NCBI RefSeq assembly: GCF_900104655.1
Contig: NZ_FNWD01000002.1
Location: 620,001 to 684,000, forward strand
From: Millionella massiliensis
GTDB lineage: Bacteria; Bacteroidota; Bacteroidia; Bacteroidales; Rikenellaceae
Reading direction: 5' to 3'
Length of the DNA: 64,000 nucleotides
Part shown: positions 18,059-26,227 of the stretch, one piece after another
How positions within the stretch are numbered: the stretch's first letter is position 1
How the letters are laid out: every line of letters begins with the position of its first letter
Translations under genes and position numbers: made by a program
The notes under the pieces: generated by a model
The model's database searches: none
Seen by the model: only the letters and a program-made list of their open reading frames with translations
Told to the model about the DNA's origin: nothing

Positions 18059-19093
18059 CTATAAAGGCAATTCAATATCTTCATAATCGCCCCACCCGTC
18101 AATATCCACCTCGAAACCGCCGTTCACGGAAGCCTCTTCATCCGTGATTTTCAAGCCGCTGACCGTAATCACACCACCGCGGGGCTGGTCGGCCAACTGA
18201 TCGGTCACATCGAAATCGAAAGTCTTCATCGTTCCGTTGGCCAGCATCACCTCCAGGTTCAACCCGAAACGCGCATCGGCGCGAGTCGTATATTCACCCG
18301 ACGAGGTGCTCGGTACACCAAACGATGTCACCTGGGCTTCGACACCATAGTCCGTCAGTTCGCAGTCGTAGAGCAACGTAGCCACCTCGTCACTGGTGTG
18401 TCCGTCCTGCAGATACACCGCCTGAGCCATCCCCGAGAGTGCCCCACGAGCCAAAGCGACATGCTCGGCTCCTTCGTCAAACTCGTACCGAACCAGATAG
18501 GTATATACCAGCGGACGCATCGTAATCGGAAGGGCAGTGGGCTCGACGGTCTGTTTGGCCTCATGTTCCTCGATCCACTCGCCGTAAAGCATGTCAGGCG
18601 TGTTGATGGTCTGTTCGTCGGCATGGGTCTCGCTGTAGGTGACGCGCGTACGAGTACGGGTCGTTGCGGCAGCCGTCGCCCACGAATTCAAATCATTGAA
18701 TACGATGTAGTGCGTATCGTCGTTGTAAAACAACAACTTCTTGATACCCGGAGTCATCGGCAGCTCGCCACCTTCGGCCGGCAGGTGCTGCTCGGTCGAG
18801 GAGCCGTCTTCGTGGTAGACAAAAGCGGCGATGCCGGTGGCAGCACCGGGACACAGATCTTCGTACTCCTGACGATACTCGTCGGGCCAGTTCTCCTGCC
18901 AGCTCCGACCGTAATCGCGTTCCCATTCGCACTCCCAGGAGGATTGTACCTGCGCTTTGGCGCTTCCTGCATGTGCCGTATGATCGTAACACAAATCCTT
19001 GCGGCAGGAGGTCAGACCGACCAACAAGGCTGCGGCGCATACGGCGCCTACGTGTGTGGACATGTTTTTCATAGTGATAAATCCTGTCTTCAT
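18059..19093 (-). CDS. DUF5119 domain lipoprotein of the fimbrial operon
   Basis: 344 residues from the ATG at 19093, which overlaps the stop of the preceding gene as ATGA (translational coupling); an ATG at 19072 is an alternative. Lipobox VGLTSC, then CYDHTAH and a two-domain beta-rich body typical of DUF5119 proteins, which are found in Mfa-like fimbrial clusters: strands such as THYIVFNDLNSW, TRTRTRVTYSE and a C-terminal DFDVTDQLADQPRGGVITVSGLKI. Probably a membrane anchor or accessory subunit, by analogy with Mfa2/FimB. Confidence 0.8.
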   Translation of the reverse strand: MKTGFITMKNMSTHVGAVCAAALLVGLTSCRKDLCYDHTAHAGSAKAQVQSSWECEWERDYGRSWQENWPDEYRQEYEDLCPGAATGIAAFVYHEDGSSTEQHLPAEGGELPMTPGIKKLLFYNDDTHYIVFNDLNSWATAAATTRTRTRVTYSETHADEQTINTPDMLYGEWIEEHEAKQTVEPTALPITMRPLVYTYLVRYEFDEGAEHVALARGALSGMAQAVYLQDGHTSDEVATLLYDCELTDYGVEAQVTSFGVPSTSSGEYTTRADARFGLNLEVMLANGTMKTFDFDVTDQLADQPRGGVITVSGLKITDEEASVNGGFEVDIDGWGDYEDIELPL

Positions 19094-20379
19094 TTCCCGC
19101 CTCCTTTCGTCTTGTCGGTGTTCCACAGACGCCATGCCAGTGCCAGTTTCAATTTCAGCGGACCGAAGTAGTTCAGGCGACTGGTCTTCTGATAGACGTA
19201 ATGCGTGTCACCCATATAGGATACGGGTTGATATTCCTCGTATTTACTGTGCATGTATCCGATTCCGATACCGGCCTCCAGCGAAAGCCGACGTCCGATA
19301 GGGAACATGTAGCCGTAGCTGAGGCCGACCATCTCGGCTTCACCCTGATAGCCGCGTTTCCCGTTTTCAAGGTCGTACCACGTGTAACCGCCGAACAGAC
19401 CGAGATAGTGGCCGTGCCAGGTATTTTCTTTCTGGCCGAACCACCAGCGTACTTCGGGGCTGATGGTAGCCACCTGATAGTACTTGTGTTTGCGGTCGTT
19501 GTACCACCAGGCCATGTCGCCCTCGAGGTTCACCGTCCAACGGTCGTGGAAACGATACTCTATTTCCAGTGACGGCATCAGAATTGCATCGTAAAGCAGG
19601 TTCGTCTTCAGAGCCAGTCGGTGGTTAGGCTCCACGGCAGTCGAGGAAGCCTGCAATGAAGAGGTCCCTGCAGCGGTTCCCTGAGCGGCTCGTTGGGCTG
19701 CACTCGATGGTGAATCATTGTCGTTAGCATTGGTATTCGTGTCGATACCGGTCTCAGTCCCGGTTGCCGATTGCTTCGACAGATCGTTGTCATCGGCAAG
19801 AGTACAGGTCAACACAAGGGTGCTGTTACGCAACTCCGGAAAGATGTGCTCTTCGATATAGCGATACGGAACGCCGCCTTTCAGATCCATCAACTGCTTT
19901 TTACGACCATCGATAATTTTACCTTCGTCGTCAAAAATCCAGATCGGCGTATTGCGAATGATGTCCACGATTTGGTCGCCATACGGAACATTCGGGTCAG
20001 CTTCGACACGCTGAGCCAAACCGCCCCAATCGATACCGTTGGCTTTGGAGCTAATCACAGAGTCGGGTAGGGTAACCCGGCTGCGGATATACTCCAGCGT
20101 ATTGGCCACACGATTGTGACACAAACGTTCATTCGCATCGGATGCCCCGTCGGGCGATGCGTTACCTTCAATCCGGAACGACGAAACGGAACGTCCGGTA
20201 CCAGCTAACGCTGCACGCAGACGTTCAATCAACTGATCAAGCGTCCGCTGGTTATTCCGAAACGAGGGTTCGAGCGTAGAGTAGCCTCGACGGAAATAGA
20301 TACGGATCGTGTCGACCGTTTGAGCGCTTGCGCACTCACAACAAAAAGCGAGGAGGAAGAGCAGTAGACGGCTTTTCAT
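19090..20379 (-). CDS. DUF3575 outer-membrane protein with OmpA-like N-terminal part, first gene of the fimbrial operon
   Basis: 429 residues, signal peptide LLLFLLAFCCECASA. The N-terminal half resembles an OmpA-type peptidoglycan-binding region (VDTIRIYFRRGYSTLEPSFRNN, FRIEGNASPDGASDANERL). After a Ser/Thr/Asn-rich linker (about 200-245) comes the DUF3575 beta-barrel (HRLALKTNLLYDAILMPSLEIEYRF...). Such proteins head many Bacteroides fimbrial loci and may anchor or export the pilus. It has no promoter in its current upstream orientation; see the invertible segment at 20477-20630. Confidence 0.85.
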   Translation of the reverse strand: MKSRLLLFLLAFCCECASAQTVDTIRIYFRRGYSTLEPSFRNNQRTLDQLIERLRAALAGTGRSVSSFRIEGNASPDGASDANERLCHNRVANTLEYIRSRVTLPDSVISSKANGIDWGGLAQRVEADPNVPYGDQIVDIIRNTPIWIFDDEGKIIDGRKKQLMDLKGGVPYRYIEEHIFPELRNSTLVLTCTLADDNDLSKQSATGTETGIDTNTNANDNDSPSSAAQRAAQGTAAGTSSLQASSTAVEPNHRLALKTNLLYDAILMPSLEIEYRFHDRWTVNLEGDMAWWYNDRKHKYYQVATISPEVRWWFGQKENTWHGHYLGLFGGYTWYDLENGKRGYQGEAEMVGLSYGYMFPIGRRLSLEAGIGIGYMHSKYEEYQPVSYMGDTHYVYQKTSRLNYFGPLKLKLALAWRLWNTDKTKGGGK

Positions 20380-20476
20380 GTCTCTATATATTTCTATAAA
20401 CTGTTAAATCCAGCCAAGAAAATCCAAATAAGTATTTGTTTATAAATACTTTAACCGATCAATCTAAGCAGAATAT

Positions 20477-20630
20477 TCGTTGGTTAATTCTTTAGTGATG
20501 AAAAAAGCAGGTTATAAACCTATAGTAGAATGAGATAGGCCACACATAATTATTTGTAAAATAAATTTTTATACAGGAATATTTGTATATATCACCAACA
20601 GTTACTACCTTAGCATTTGTAAACCAACGA
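20477..20630. promoter_or_regulatory. Candidate invertible promoter segment for the fimbrial operon
   Basis: TCGTTGGTT (20477-20485) and its exact complement AACCAACGA (20622-20630) enclose 136 bp. Inside, close to the right repeat, is a full promoter reading rightward, away from the fimbrial genes. Inversion would place it 115 bp upstream of the first fimbrial gene, reading into it. The repeat match is only 9 bp, short for a serine-invertase site, so the exact recombination boundaries are uncertain. Confidence 0.55.
20582..20613 (+). promoter_or_regulatory. Promoter inside the candidate invertible segment (OFF orientation)
   Basis: TTTG (20582-20585), a 20-nt spacer, then TACCTTAG (20606-20613): a near-consensus Bacteroidetes promoter. 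It points to the right, toward non-coding DNA and antisense to the invertase. The opposite strand of the segment has no comparable promoter. Confidence 0.65.
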
Positions 20631-20941
20631 TTTAATCAACGTATTATCAGACTACAAAAAAGAATATTCTTAAAAACAGATAGCGCATCTTATCATATAA
20701 ACAACTATAAATCAACTTATTAATTTAATATATAATTTATAACACTATAATATCACAATTTAAAACATTACATAAAAATTATAATTGCAACACATCATAG
20801 AACACTACAACTCTCGACTGAAACAGATGTACAGTCCTTATAACAACGTCACACTAATAAACTAATTATCAGTTATATATAAATCACTAATATAACGTCA
20901 TACATATTTTAAAAAATTAAAATCTTAAAATACAACTAAAT

Positions 20942-20989
20942 AATTTTCGATTTTCAGATAAAAAATAAAGATAAAAGACATCGAAAATT
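20942..20989. repeat. 10-bp inverted repeat
   Basis: AATTTTCGAT (20942-20951) and ATCGAAAATT (20980-20989) are perfect complements around a 28-bp AT-rich centre. Could be an operator, a second recombination site or chance in AT-rich DNA. Confidence 0.4.
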
Positions 20990-21144
20990 TCAGAACACCC
21001 CCAACATTACACATCCCTCCACGAATCAAAAAGAAACAAATCGCACAACACCCAATCCACCACACACCATATCAAAAGAATATCATACTACGCCAAGCCA
21101 CAACAACCAACTACCATCACTCATTATACCTATCCTATATAAAA

Positions 21145-21178
21145 GCAAAGCGGGAATCTCTTGGGATTCCCGCTTTGC
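21145..21178 (-). terminator. Terminator of the invertase gene
   Basis: A perfect 14-bp inverted repeat GCAAAGCGGGAATC/GATTCCCGCTTTGC with a 6-nt loop, followed on the minus strand by TTTTATAT, 14 bp after the invertase stop. It would also shield the invertase from transcription arising on the other side. Confidence 0.88.
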
Positions 21179-21191
21179 GATACCATTATTA

Positions 21192-21845
21192 CTAATCCTT
21201 TTTAAACCCAGCTATACGTCTCGCCTCCTTGGCTCGCAGCGCCCGACCGACAGAAGGGTACATCTCTCGGAATTTTGCAAAGGTATCACGCGAAACTTCA
21301 AAGCGACGGCATATATCGGTAATCGATTTATCGTTGTTCAACATCCTCACCACAGCCGGACGATTCTGGATCAACACATTCATTTTCGTAAAACTGCCTT
21401 TCCGCCGCCCCAGGATTTTCCCTTCAGCCTTACGGAGAGCCAGTGCCTCCTTCGTTCGCATCGAAATCAAATTACGCTCAATTTCAGCCACAAGTCCGAA
21501 TGCAAAACAAAGCACCTTACTGTTAATCGTATTATCAAAAGAGTACCCCTCTTTGGTCGTGTAAAGATTGATTTCGCGATTCAGACACTTTCCCATAATC
21601 GCCATAATATCAGTCAACGTTCGACTCAGACGGGAGATCTCCGTCACAATCAGAGTATCCCCTTTACGCATTCGCTTCAACAAAGTCCCCAGTTTACGAT
21701 CCTTTTCCTTCTTTTTGCCACTGACGACCTCCGTAACCCATGCGTCTATTTTAATGTTTCGACTCTCCGCAAAGCGTTGAATTTCGTCCTGCTGGTTAGC
21801 CAGATTCTGCCGTTCCGTACTAACCCTCAAATAACCCACAACCAT
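21192..21845 (-). CDS. Serine site-specific recombinase, Mpi/Hin-like DNA invertase
   Basis: 217 residues from the ATG at 21845, chosen because the resolvase fold starts there (MVVGYLRVSTERQ); ATGs at 21854 and 21884 are possible. The nucleophile is the Ser of GYLRVST (Ser9); the catalytic Arg region is VTEISRLSRT, and helix E follows (FGLVAEIERNLISMRTKEAL). The C-terminus has a helix-turn-helix (KSITDICRRFEVSRDTFAKF). Size and layout match Bacteroides Mpi-type invertases, which flip promoters of capsule and surface operons. It lies upstream of the fimbrial operon in the same orientation and has its own terminator. Confidence 0.9.
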   Translation of the reverse strand: MVVGYLRVSTERQNLANQQDEIQRFAESRNIKIDAWVTEVVSGKKKEKDRKLGTLLKRMRKGDTLIVTEISRLSRTLTDIMAIMGKCLNREINLYTTKEGYSFDNTINSKVLCFAFGLVAEIERNLISMRTKEALALRKAEGKILGRRKGSFTKMNVLIQNRPAVVRMLNNDKSITDICRRFEVSRDTFAKFREMYPSVGRALRAKEARRIAGFKKD

Positions 21846-21973
21846 ATTATACATCAATAAATATACGACGGAAATATAACTCAAATCCCACGTACCACAG
21901 CCTTTACAAAGCTATATGGATTATAATAACGACAAATAACACTATTATCAAATATAATACAAAAAGCAATAAG

Positions 21974-22081
21974 TCATCCAGCAGACGATAAATTACCCCG
22001 AGGCTCGTCAGATCCACGATACCGCCCCATCATAATACCTACAATCTGCAACGAGATACATGCCACACCCGCAATCCCCAT
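21974..22081 (-). CDS. Possible 35-residue membrane peptide (doubtful)
   Basis: ATG at 22081 opens MGIAGVACISLQIVGIMMGR followed by a charged tail (YRGSDEPRG...), a plausible one-pass membrane peptide. In the same frame the sequence just upstream (without an ATG) is also hydrophobic, and an upstream ATG in another frame starts MIFGSLASLFLLSLLLYF, so a frameshifted two-segment protein is possible. No promoter or homologue was recognised. Confidence 0.25.
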   Translation of the reverse strand: MGIAGVACISLQIVGIMMGRYRGSDEPRGNLSSAG

Positions 22082-22269
22082 CCCAAAAGTAAAGCAATAA
22101 AGAAAGAAGAAATAGAGAAGCGAGGGACCCGAAGATCATAATACACACAGCCAAAGCACCCCTCCCCAAAAAAACTACACTATATTTCCTGACCGGGAGC
22201 CACTATCCATTTTGCCCCCTTAGTCCTGTGTTTTTTGTATCTTGAAAAATGACATAAACGCACACCACC

Positions 22270-22446
22270 ATGAGCACTCACTCAACAGGTATCAAACTAT
22301 TGCAATACATGCGAACCGTATTCATACTATTATTAATGATATGCCTATGGCCCATTTTGATCTTCGCGATCAAGTTCATACTTCGCGAACACACCTCTGA
22401 GAAAAGCTATCCGGATATTTGCCGAGAAACAATCAGATCATTATGA
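22270..22446 (+). CDS. Small single-pass membrane protein, function unknown
   Basis: 58 residues: a short polar start (MSTHSTGIKLLQYMRT), one strong transmembrane segment (VFILLLMICLWPILIFAIKF) and a charged tail ending ETIRSL. A -7-like TATCTTGA lies at 22238-22245, 24 nt upstream, with TTTG 23 nt before it. It ends about 60 bp before the convergent tRNA-Asp terminator. I do not recognise a family. Coding status rests on the promoter-like element and the clean membrane topology. Confidence 0.45.
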   Translation: MSTHSTGIKLLQYMRTVFILLLMICLWPILIFAIKFILREHTSEKSYPDICRETIRSL

Positions 22447-22508
22447 ACCTCACTTCCCAGGTTCACTCTTCAAGGAATCACCTCTTCTTTGGAGGGGGGA
22501 AAACAAAA

Positions 22509-22540
22509 AAAGTCCCGATAGGTGAATCTATCGGGACTTT
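22509..22540 (-). terminator. Terminator of tRNA-Asp
   Basis: A 13-bp inverted repeat AAAGTCCCGATAG/CTATCGGGACTTT with a 6-nt loop; the minus strand continues with TTTTTTG. It lies 11 bp after the tRNA end. Confidence 0.9.
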
Positions 22541-22551
22541 CCGTAAAGAAG

Positions 22552-22625
22552 CGGTGCGGACGAGACTCGAACTCGCGACCCCCTGCGTGACAGGCAGGTA
22601 TTCTAACCAGCTGAACTACCGCACC
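22552..22625 (-). tRNA. tRNA-Asp (anticodon GTC)
   Basis: On the minus strand: acceptor GGTGCGG/CCGCACC, D-arm TAGTTCAGCTGGTTAGAAT, anticodon stem CCTGC/GCAGG around loop CTGTCAC (anticodon GTC), and T-arm with GTTCGAGTC. The discriminator base is G; CCA is not encoded. It is followed by a strong terminator. Confidence 0.95.
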
Positions 22626-22856
22626 AGTATTTCAAAGCACTCCGTCGCTCCGGAATTGCGAGTGCAAATATAGCGCTTTTCTCCATACTTGCAAACCTCA
22701 AAACAAAATTTTCAAAAAAAATATTCGATCAACAACCCATCACAACCGACCGACTCTCTTGCACAGCCCCCCCCAACACACTGTTCGTCACTTTCTTGAA
22801 TACAATCATTAACCCAGACTCCACTTAGTACGTTTTCGCCCCCCGTACAGGTTGAA

Positions 22857-23894
22857 CTATTTGACTCGAAAAGTGGCCAGCACTCCTTTGTGATCCGTCG
22901 GCCAGTTGTCAGTCGCAGGAAGCAGGAATGGATCCTTCGACGTTTCGACCATCCGCTCACCGCGACACACCGAACCCTTCGGCCCGAAAATCACAATATC
23001 TTTTAGTTTCAGGCGCCGATCCGGGCGATAGAAGATAAAATCGATCCGTTCACGCTCATCCGCCTTTGGGGCCCACAACAACTGGCTCATCTTCGCACCG
23101 GGACAGTCGGCCGGATAGGTATACCCGGGATGGGTCACCGGATTGGGATACTTCACCCGGTAAGAGTCGGCATAGCCAGCCTCTTCGAGCAACGTAGTCA
23201 CCGTCCAGGGTACCACCATCCCGTGATGGTCGGCGCTGTCGCGCGTGGCCTCGGTCCAGTCCAGGTGCGACGGCTCGTTGAAATCGCCCGCCAGAAATAT
23301 CAAATTCCCTGCAGCCGCATCGCGAGCCGCATCCTCGATAAAGAGCCGGATCGCATCGTCGCGTTGCGAAGCGACATTATCGGCCAGCACGCTCTCCAGA
23401 TCGGTGTCCGGTCCGGGAAGCTCCTTCCAGGTCGTTCCGTCATATCCCCGCACCCGATAATAGGCACAATTCAGATAGTCCAGGTGAGCCGTATAGACAC
23501 TCACGCGCTGTCCCTCGGGCAGTGTGGCTACCAGTTTGTACAGACTGCCGTGGTCATCCTTTTCGGGAAAAATCGTAACACTGTCCGAGATCGGGTATTT
23601 GCTGAGCAACCCCGAGTCCTTGCTTTTGAACGAGTAGTAGGTCAGCCCCTTTGCCCGGAGCGACTCGATCATCCGGTCGCAGAGACGCGTAGCGTTGTAG
23701 TTACGCACCTCGCTCAACATCACAAAATCGGCATCGGCATAGGCAATCTCATCAATCATCGACTCATAGCCGCCAGGAACCGACGTTCCCTCCTGCCAAA
23801 TGTTGAGTTGCAGCACCTTGATCTCGCGTGCCGCCGCCGTCTGCCACATCAGGCCGGCCAAAAGCCCGACCGTCAGCATCCATACTTTTTTCAT
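22857..23894 (-). CDS. Secreted endonuclease/exonuclease/phosphatase (EEP) family protein
   Basis: 345 residues with a signal peptide (VWMLTVGLLAGLMWQTAAA). EEP landmarks: VLQLNIWQEG, a metal-binding Glu in VMLSEVRN, TAHLDYL, LAGDFNEPSHLDW and the C-terminal TDHKGVLATFRVK. These enzymes cleave phosphodiester or phosphomonoester bonds on nucleic acids, lipids or inositol phosphates. Export suggests a periplasmic or outer-surface substrate. Substrate specificity cannot be read from the sequence. It is transcribed alone, ahead of tRNA-Asp on the same strand. Confidence 0.85.
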   Translation of the reverse strand: MKKVWMLTVGLLAGLMWQTAAAREIKVLQLNIWQEGTSVPGGYESMIDEIAYADADFVMLSEVRNYNATRLCDRMIESLRAKGLTYYSFKSKDSGLLSKYPISDSVTIFPEKDDHGSLYKLVATLPEGQRVSVYTAHLDYLNCAYYRVRGYDGTTWKELPGPDTDLESVLADNVASQRDDAIRLFIEDAARDAAAGNLIFLAGDFNEPSHLDWTEATRDSADHHGMVVPWTVTTLLEEAGYADSYRVKYPNPVTHPGYTYPADCPGAKMSQLLWAPKADERERIDFIFYRPDRRLKLKDIVIFGPKGSVCRGERMVETSKDPFLLPATDNWPTDHKGVLATFRVK

Positions 23895-23933
23895 GCTATA
23901 TCGTTTGGGTAAATAGTCAATTCACTCGATTCA

Positions 23934-24524
23934 TTACGCGAGGTGCTCGACCAGCACCTTCACCCCGATCAGGATCAGAATCACACCGCCGATCAACTCA
24001 GCCCGCTCGCCAAGCCGTCCCCGGCTGCGCCGCCCCAAATACAGGCCGGTGAGCGACGAAACCAGCGTCACCAACGCGATGACCACCACCGCCGCCAGCA
24101 TGTTGAGCAGCTGCGATTCGACCGGAATAATCGTGAGCGGCAACAGCGCCATGGCAATACCGGCTACCAGGGCATCAATGCTGGTTGCCACACCAAGCAT
24201 CACGTTTCGCCCCAGTGCGAAGGGGTTTCCCTTGAGGTGTTCGTCATCCTCTTCGCCGAACGACTCCCAGATCATCTTCCCGCCCAAAAACAGCAATAGC
24301 GCGAAAGCAATCCAATGGTCATAGGCTTCGATAACGGTGCGAAAATTGGTAGCCACGGCCCAGCCGATCAGCGGCATCAGCCCCTGACTGAGACCCAGCA
24401 CAGCCGCAAAACGAAACAAGCGGCGCCGCGTGCAGGCACAACACGACATTCCGCACGAGAGCGACACGGCAAAGGAATCGAAACAGAGACCGACAGCAAA
24501 CAGGAAAAGAGTGATAAAATCCAT
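23934..24524 (-). CDS. mntP: Manganese efflux pump MntP
   Basis: 196 residues, six hydrophobic segments in two halves, each with the family's acidic motif: CFDSFAVSLSCGMS (Asp16) and GVATSIDALVAGIAMAL. A His/Asp-rich loop (FGEEDDEHLKGNP) separates the halves. MntP exports Mn2+ when it is in excess. No manganese riboswitch (yybP-ykoY type) was recognised in the short upstream gap. The EEP gene starts 40 bp downstream on the same strand. Confidence 0.93.
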   Translation of the reverse strand: MDFITLFLFAVGLCFDSFAVSLSCGMSCCACTRRRLFRFAAVLGLSQGLMPLIGWAVATNFRTVIEAYDHWIAFALLLFLGGKMIWESFGEEDDEHLKGNPFALGRNVMLGVATSIDALVAGIAMALLPLTIIPVESQLLNMLAAVVVIALVTLVSSLTGLYLGRRSRGRLGERAELIGGVILILIGVKVLVEHLA

Positions 24525-24567
24525 AGAATGAGGCGAAGTCGTGATTTTGAAGGCGCTAATTTAGGGA

Positions 24568-25035
24568 TTATTCCGCAGCGTCGCAACCCTCCTCCGGCCG
24601 CCACACCAGTTGCAGCAGCGGATAGGGCATCCCCTCGCCATCGCGGGCCAAACGTCCCACAGGAACAAAACCCATTCGTCGATAAAATCCTGCTGCCTGT
24701 TCATTCTGTTCGTTGACCTCCACGCATCGGCAACCCAGCGCATGAACGGCATGGATGATCAGCCGTTTCCCGATACCACAACCTCGGTAAGCAGAATAAA
24801 CGAACAGCATCTCGATCCGATCCTCGTCGGTCCCCAAAAACGCCACGATACGACCGTCCGCCGTTCGGGCAGCCGTCAGACAAACGCTGCGCAGATAGAA
24901 AGGCATCCGTGTGCGATAAAACTCCCGGTCGGCCGGTCGCAGAAAATCGTGTGTGGCTCGCACCGAATCCTCCCACACCTCAACCAACAGCGGATATTCC
25001 GCCTCCCCGACCGATGTCAGTTCAATCTTCATCAT
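24568..25035 (-). CDS. GNAT family N-acetyltransferase
   Basis: 155 residues from the ATG at 25035 (an adjacent ATG at 25032 is equally possible); the longer frame would run across the divergent promoter. GNAT motif A is seen as MLFVYSAYRGCGIGKRLI (acetyl-CoA pyrophosphate loop R-G-x-G-I-G-K-R), followed by VEVNEQNEQAAGFYRRMGF (motif B). The start MKIELTSVGEAEYPLLVEVWEDSVRATHDFL resembles the YjaB-type subgroup of small-molecule acetyltransferases. The substrate is unknown. Confidence 0.85.
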   Translation of the reverse strand: MMKIELTSVGEAEYPLLVEVWEDSVRATHDFLRPADREFYRTRMPFYLRSVCLTAARTADGRIVAFLGTDEDRIEMLFVYSAYRGCGIGKRLIIHAVHALGCRCVEVNEQNEQAAGFYRRMGFVPVGRLARDGEGMPYPLLQLVWRPEEGCDAAE

Positions 25036-25060
25036 GTGCGAAAATACAGATTTATTGATG

Positions 25061-25068
25061 TACATTTG
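25061..25068 (+). promoter_or_regulatory. -7 promoter element of the glycosyltransferase gene
   Basis: TACATTTG, 28 nt upstream of the ATG at 25097, matches TAnnTTTG. It lies in the 61-bp divergent gap to the acetyltransferase gene. Confidence 0.6.
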
Positions 25069-25096
25069 CGCAAACCCACAATCAGCACCCGTGACC

Positions 25097-26227
25097 ATGA
25101 AAATCGGATACGATGCCAAACGGCTTTTTTTTAACGGCAGCGGTCTGGGCAACTACAGCCGCAGCACCGTCGAGATGGTAGCACGCCAGCGCCCCGACTG
25201 TGCCATCGCACTCTTCTCGCCCAAAGAGGGTAACACGCAAGGCTTCGTACTCCCGCCTAATGCCGAGACACACACGCCGGAGAGCATCTTTTGCCACGGC
25301 CCGTTGCGAAGCCTCTGGCGCACGTACCGCATGGGACGCGACGTTCAACAGGCCGGGTGCGATCTGTTCCACGGTCTGAGCCACGAACTGCCGACCGACA
25401 TTCGTCGCAGCGGCGTACCGTCGGTGGTGACGATGCACGACCTGATCTTTGTCCGGTATCCCGAGCTATACAAACCGGCCGACCGGGCACTGTACGTCCA
25501 CAAATACAAACGCAGTTGCGAGATCGCCGACCGCATCATCGCCATCAGTCGCCAGACGCGCGACGACCTGGTAGAGTTTTGGCACGTCGATCCCGACAAG
25601 ATCGACATCGTCTATCAGGGTTGCAACCCGATGTTCTACGACCCGATCGACGAGGCTGCCATCGAGACCGTCCGCCAACGGTACGGTTTGCCGCAGGGTC
25701 CTTTTATCCTAAGCGTGGGCACGGTCGAACCGCGTAAGAATCTGATGCTGACCGTCCGGGCCATGGTCGAGGGTTCTATCGATCTGCCGCTGGTCGCATG
25801 CGGCCGCTGGACGCCCTACAAAGAGCAGATCGAAGCCTATGCCAGCGAGCACGGGGTAGGCGAGCGGCTCTATTTCCGCAACAACATCCGTTTCGAGGAC
25901 CTGCCCGCTATCTACCACATGGCGACTGTTTCGGTCTACGCTTCAATTTTCGAAGGATTCGGCATCCCGATTCTGGAGGCACTCAACTGCGGTACTCCGG
26001 TCATCACCAGTGCCGGCGGCGTCTTCCCCGAAACCGGTGGCGACGCTGCGCTCTACGTGGACCCGCAATCGGTCGGCGAGATGCGAAACGCTCTCGATCG
26101 AGTGATCAGCTCAGAGAGTCTCCGCCGCGAAATGATCGAACGGGGTCACCGCTATGCGTTGAATTTCCGCGAAGAGGCCCTATTTCCGCCCCTGTGGGCC
26201 AGCTACGAACGTACCCTTAACCGATAA
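25097..26227 (+). CDS. Glycosyltransferase family 4 (GT-B)
   Basis: 376 residues from the ATG at 25097, where MKIGYDAKRLFFNGSGLGNYSR gives the typical GT4 start (Gly-rich acceptor-site loop). The nucleotide-sugar domain shows SVGTVEPRKNL and the E-x7-E signature SIFEGFGIPILEALNCGTPVI. GT4 enzymes are retaining transferases that build polysaccharides, lipopolysaccharide or glycolipids. It stands outside any polysaccharide cluster. Its 3' end overlaps the convergent yjbQ by 11 bp. Confidence 0.92.
   Translation: MKIGYDAKRLFFNGSGLGNYSRSTVEMVARQRPDCAIALFSPKEGNTQGFVLPPNAETHTPESIFCHGPLRSLWRTYRMGRDVQQAGCDLFHGLSHELPTDIRRSGVPSVVTMHDLIFVRYPELYKPADRALYVHKYKRSCEIADRIIAISRQTRDDLVEFWHVDPDKIDIVYQGCNPMFYDPIDEAAIETVRQRYGLPQGPFILSVGTVEPRKNLMLTVRAMVEGSIDLPLVACGRWTPYKEQIEAYASEHGVGERLYFRNNIRFEDLPAIYHMATVSVYASIFEGFGIPILEALNCGTPVITSAGGVFPETGGDAALYVDPQSVGEMRNALDRVISSESLRREMIERGHRYALNFREEALFPPLWASYERTLNR

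Larger units (their letters stand above)
20380..21191. other. AT-rich non-coding region between fimbrial operon and invertase gene
   Basis: 812 bp with very low GC compared with the window and no plausible gene. It contains an 8-bp hairpin AAGTATTT/AAATACTT (20430-20451), the candidate invertible promoter segment (20477-20630), a 10-bp inverted repeat (20942-20989) and the invertase terminator. The composition is typical of regulatory regions upstream of phase-variable surface operons. Confidence 0.8.

Noticed and set aside
21192-21845. Serine recombinase as part of an integrated mobile element or phage.
   Set aside because: No transposition, conjugation or phage genes flank it; size and position suit a local DNA invertase.
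23934-24570. Manganese (yybP-ykoY) riboswitch upstream of mntP.
   Set aside because: The gap to the acetyltransferase gene is only 43 bp, too short for the element, and no motif is visible.
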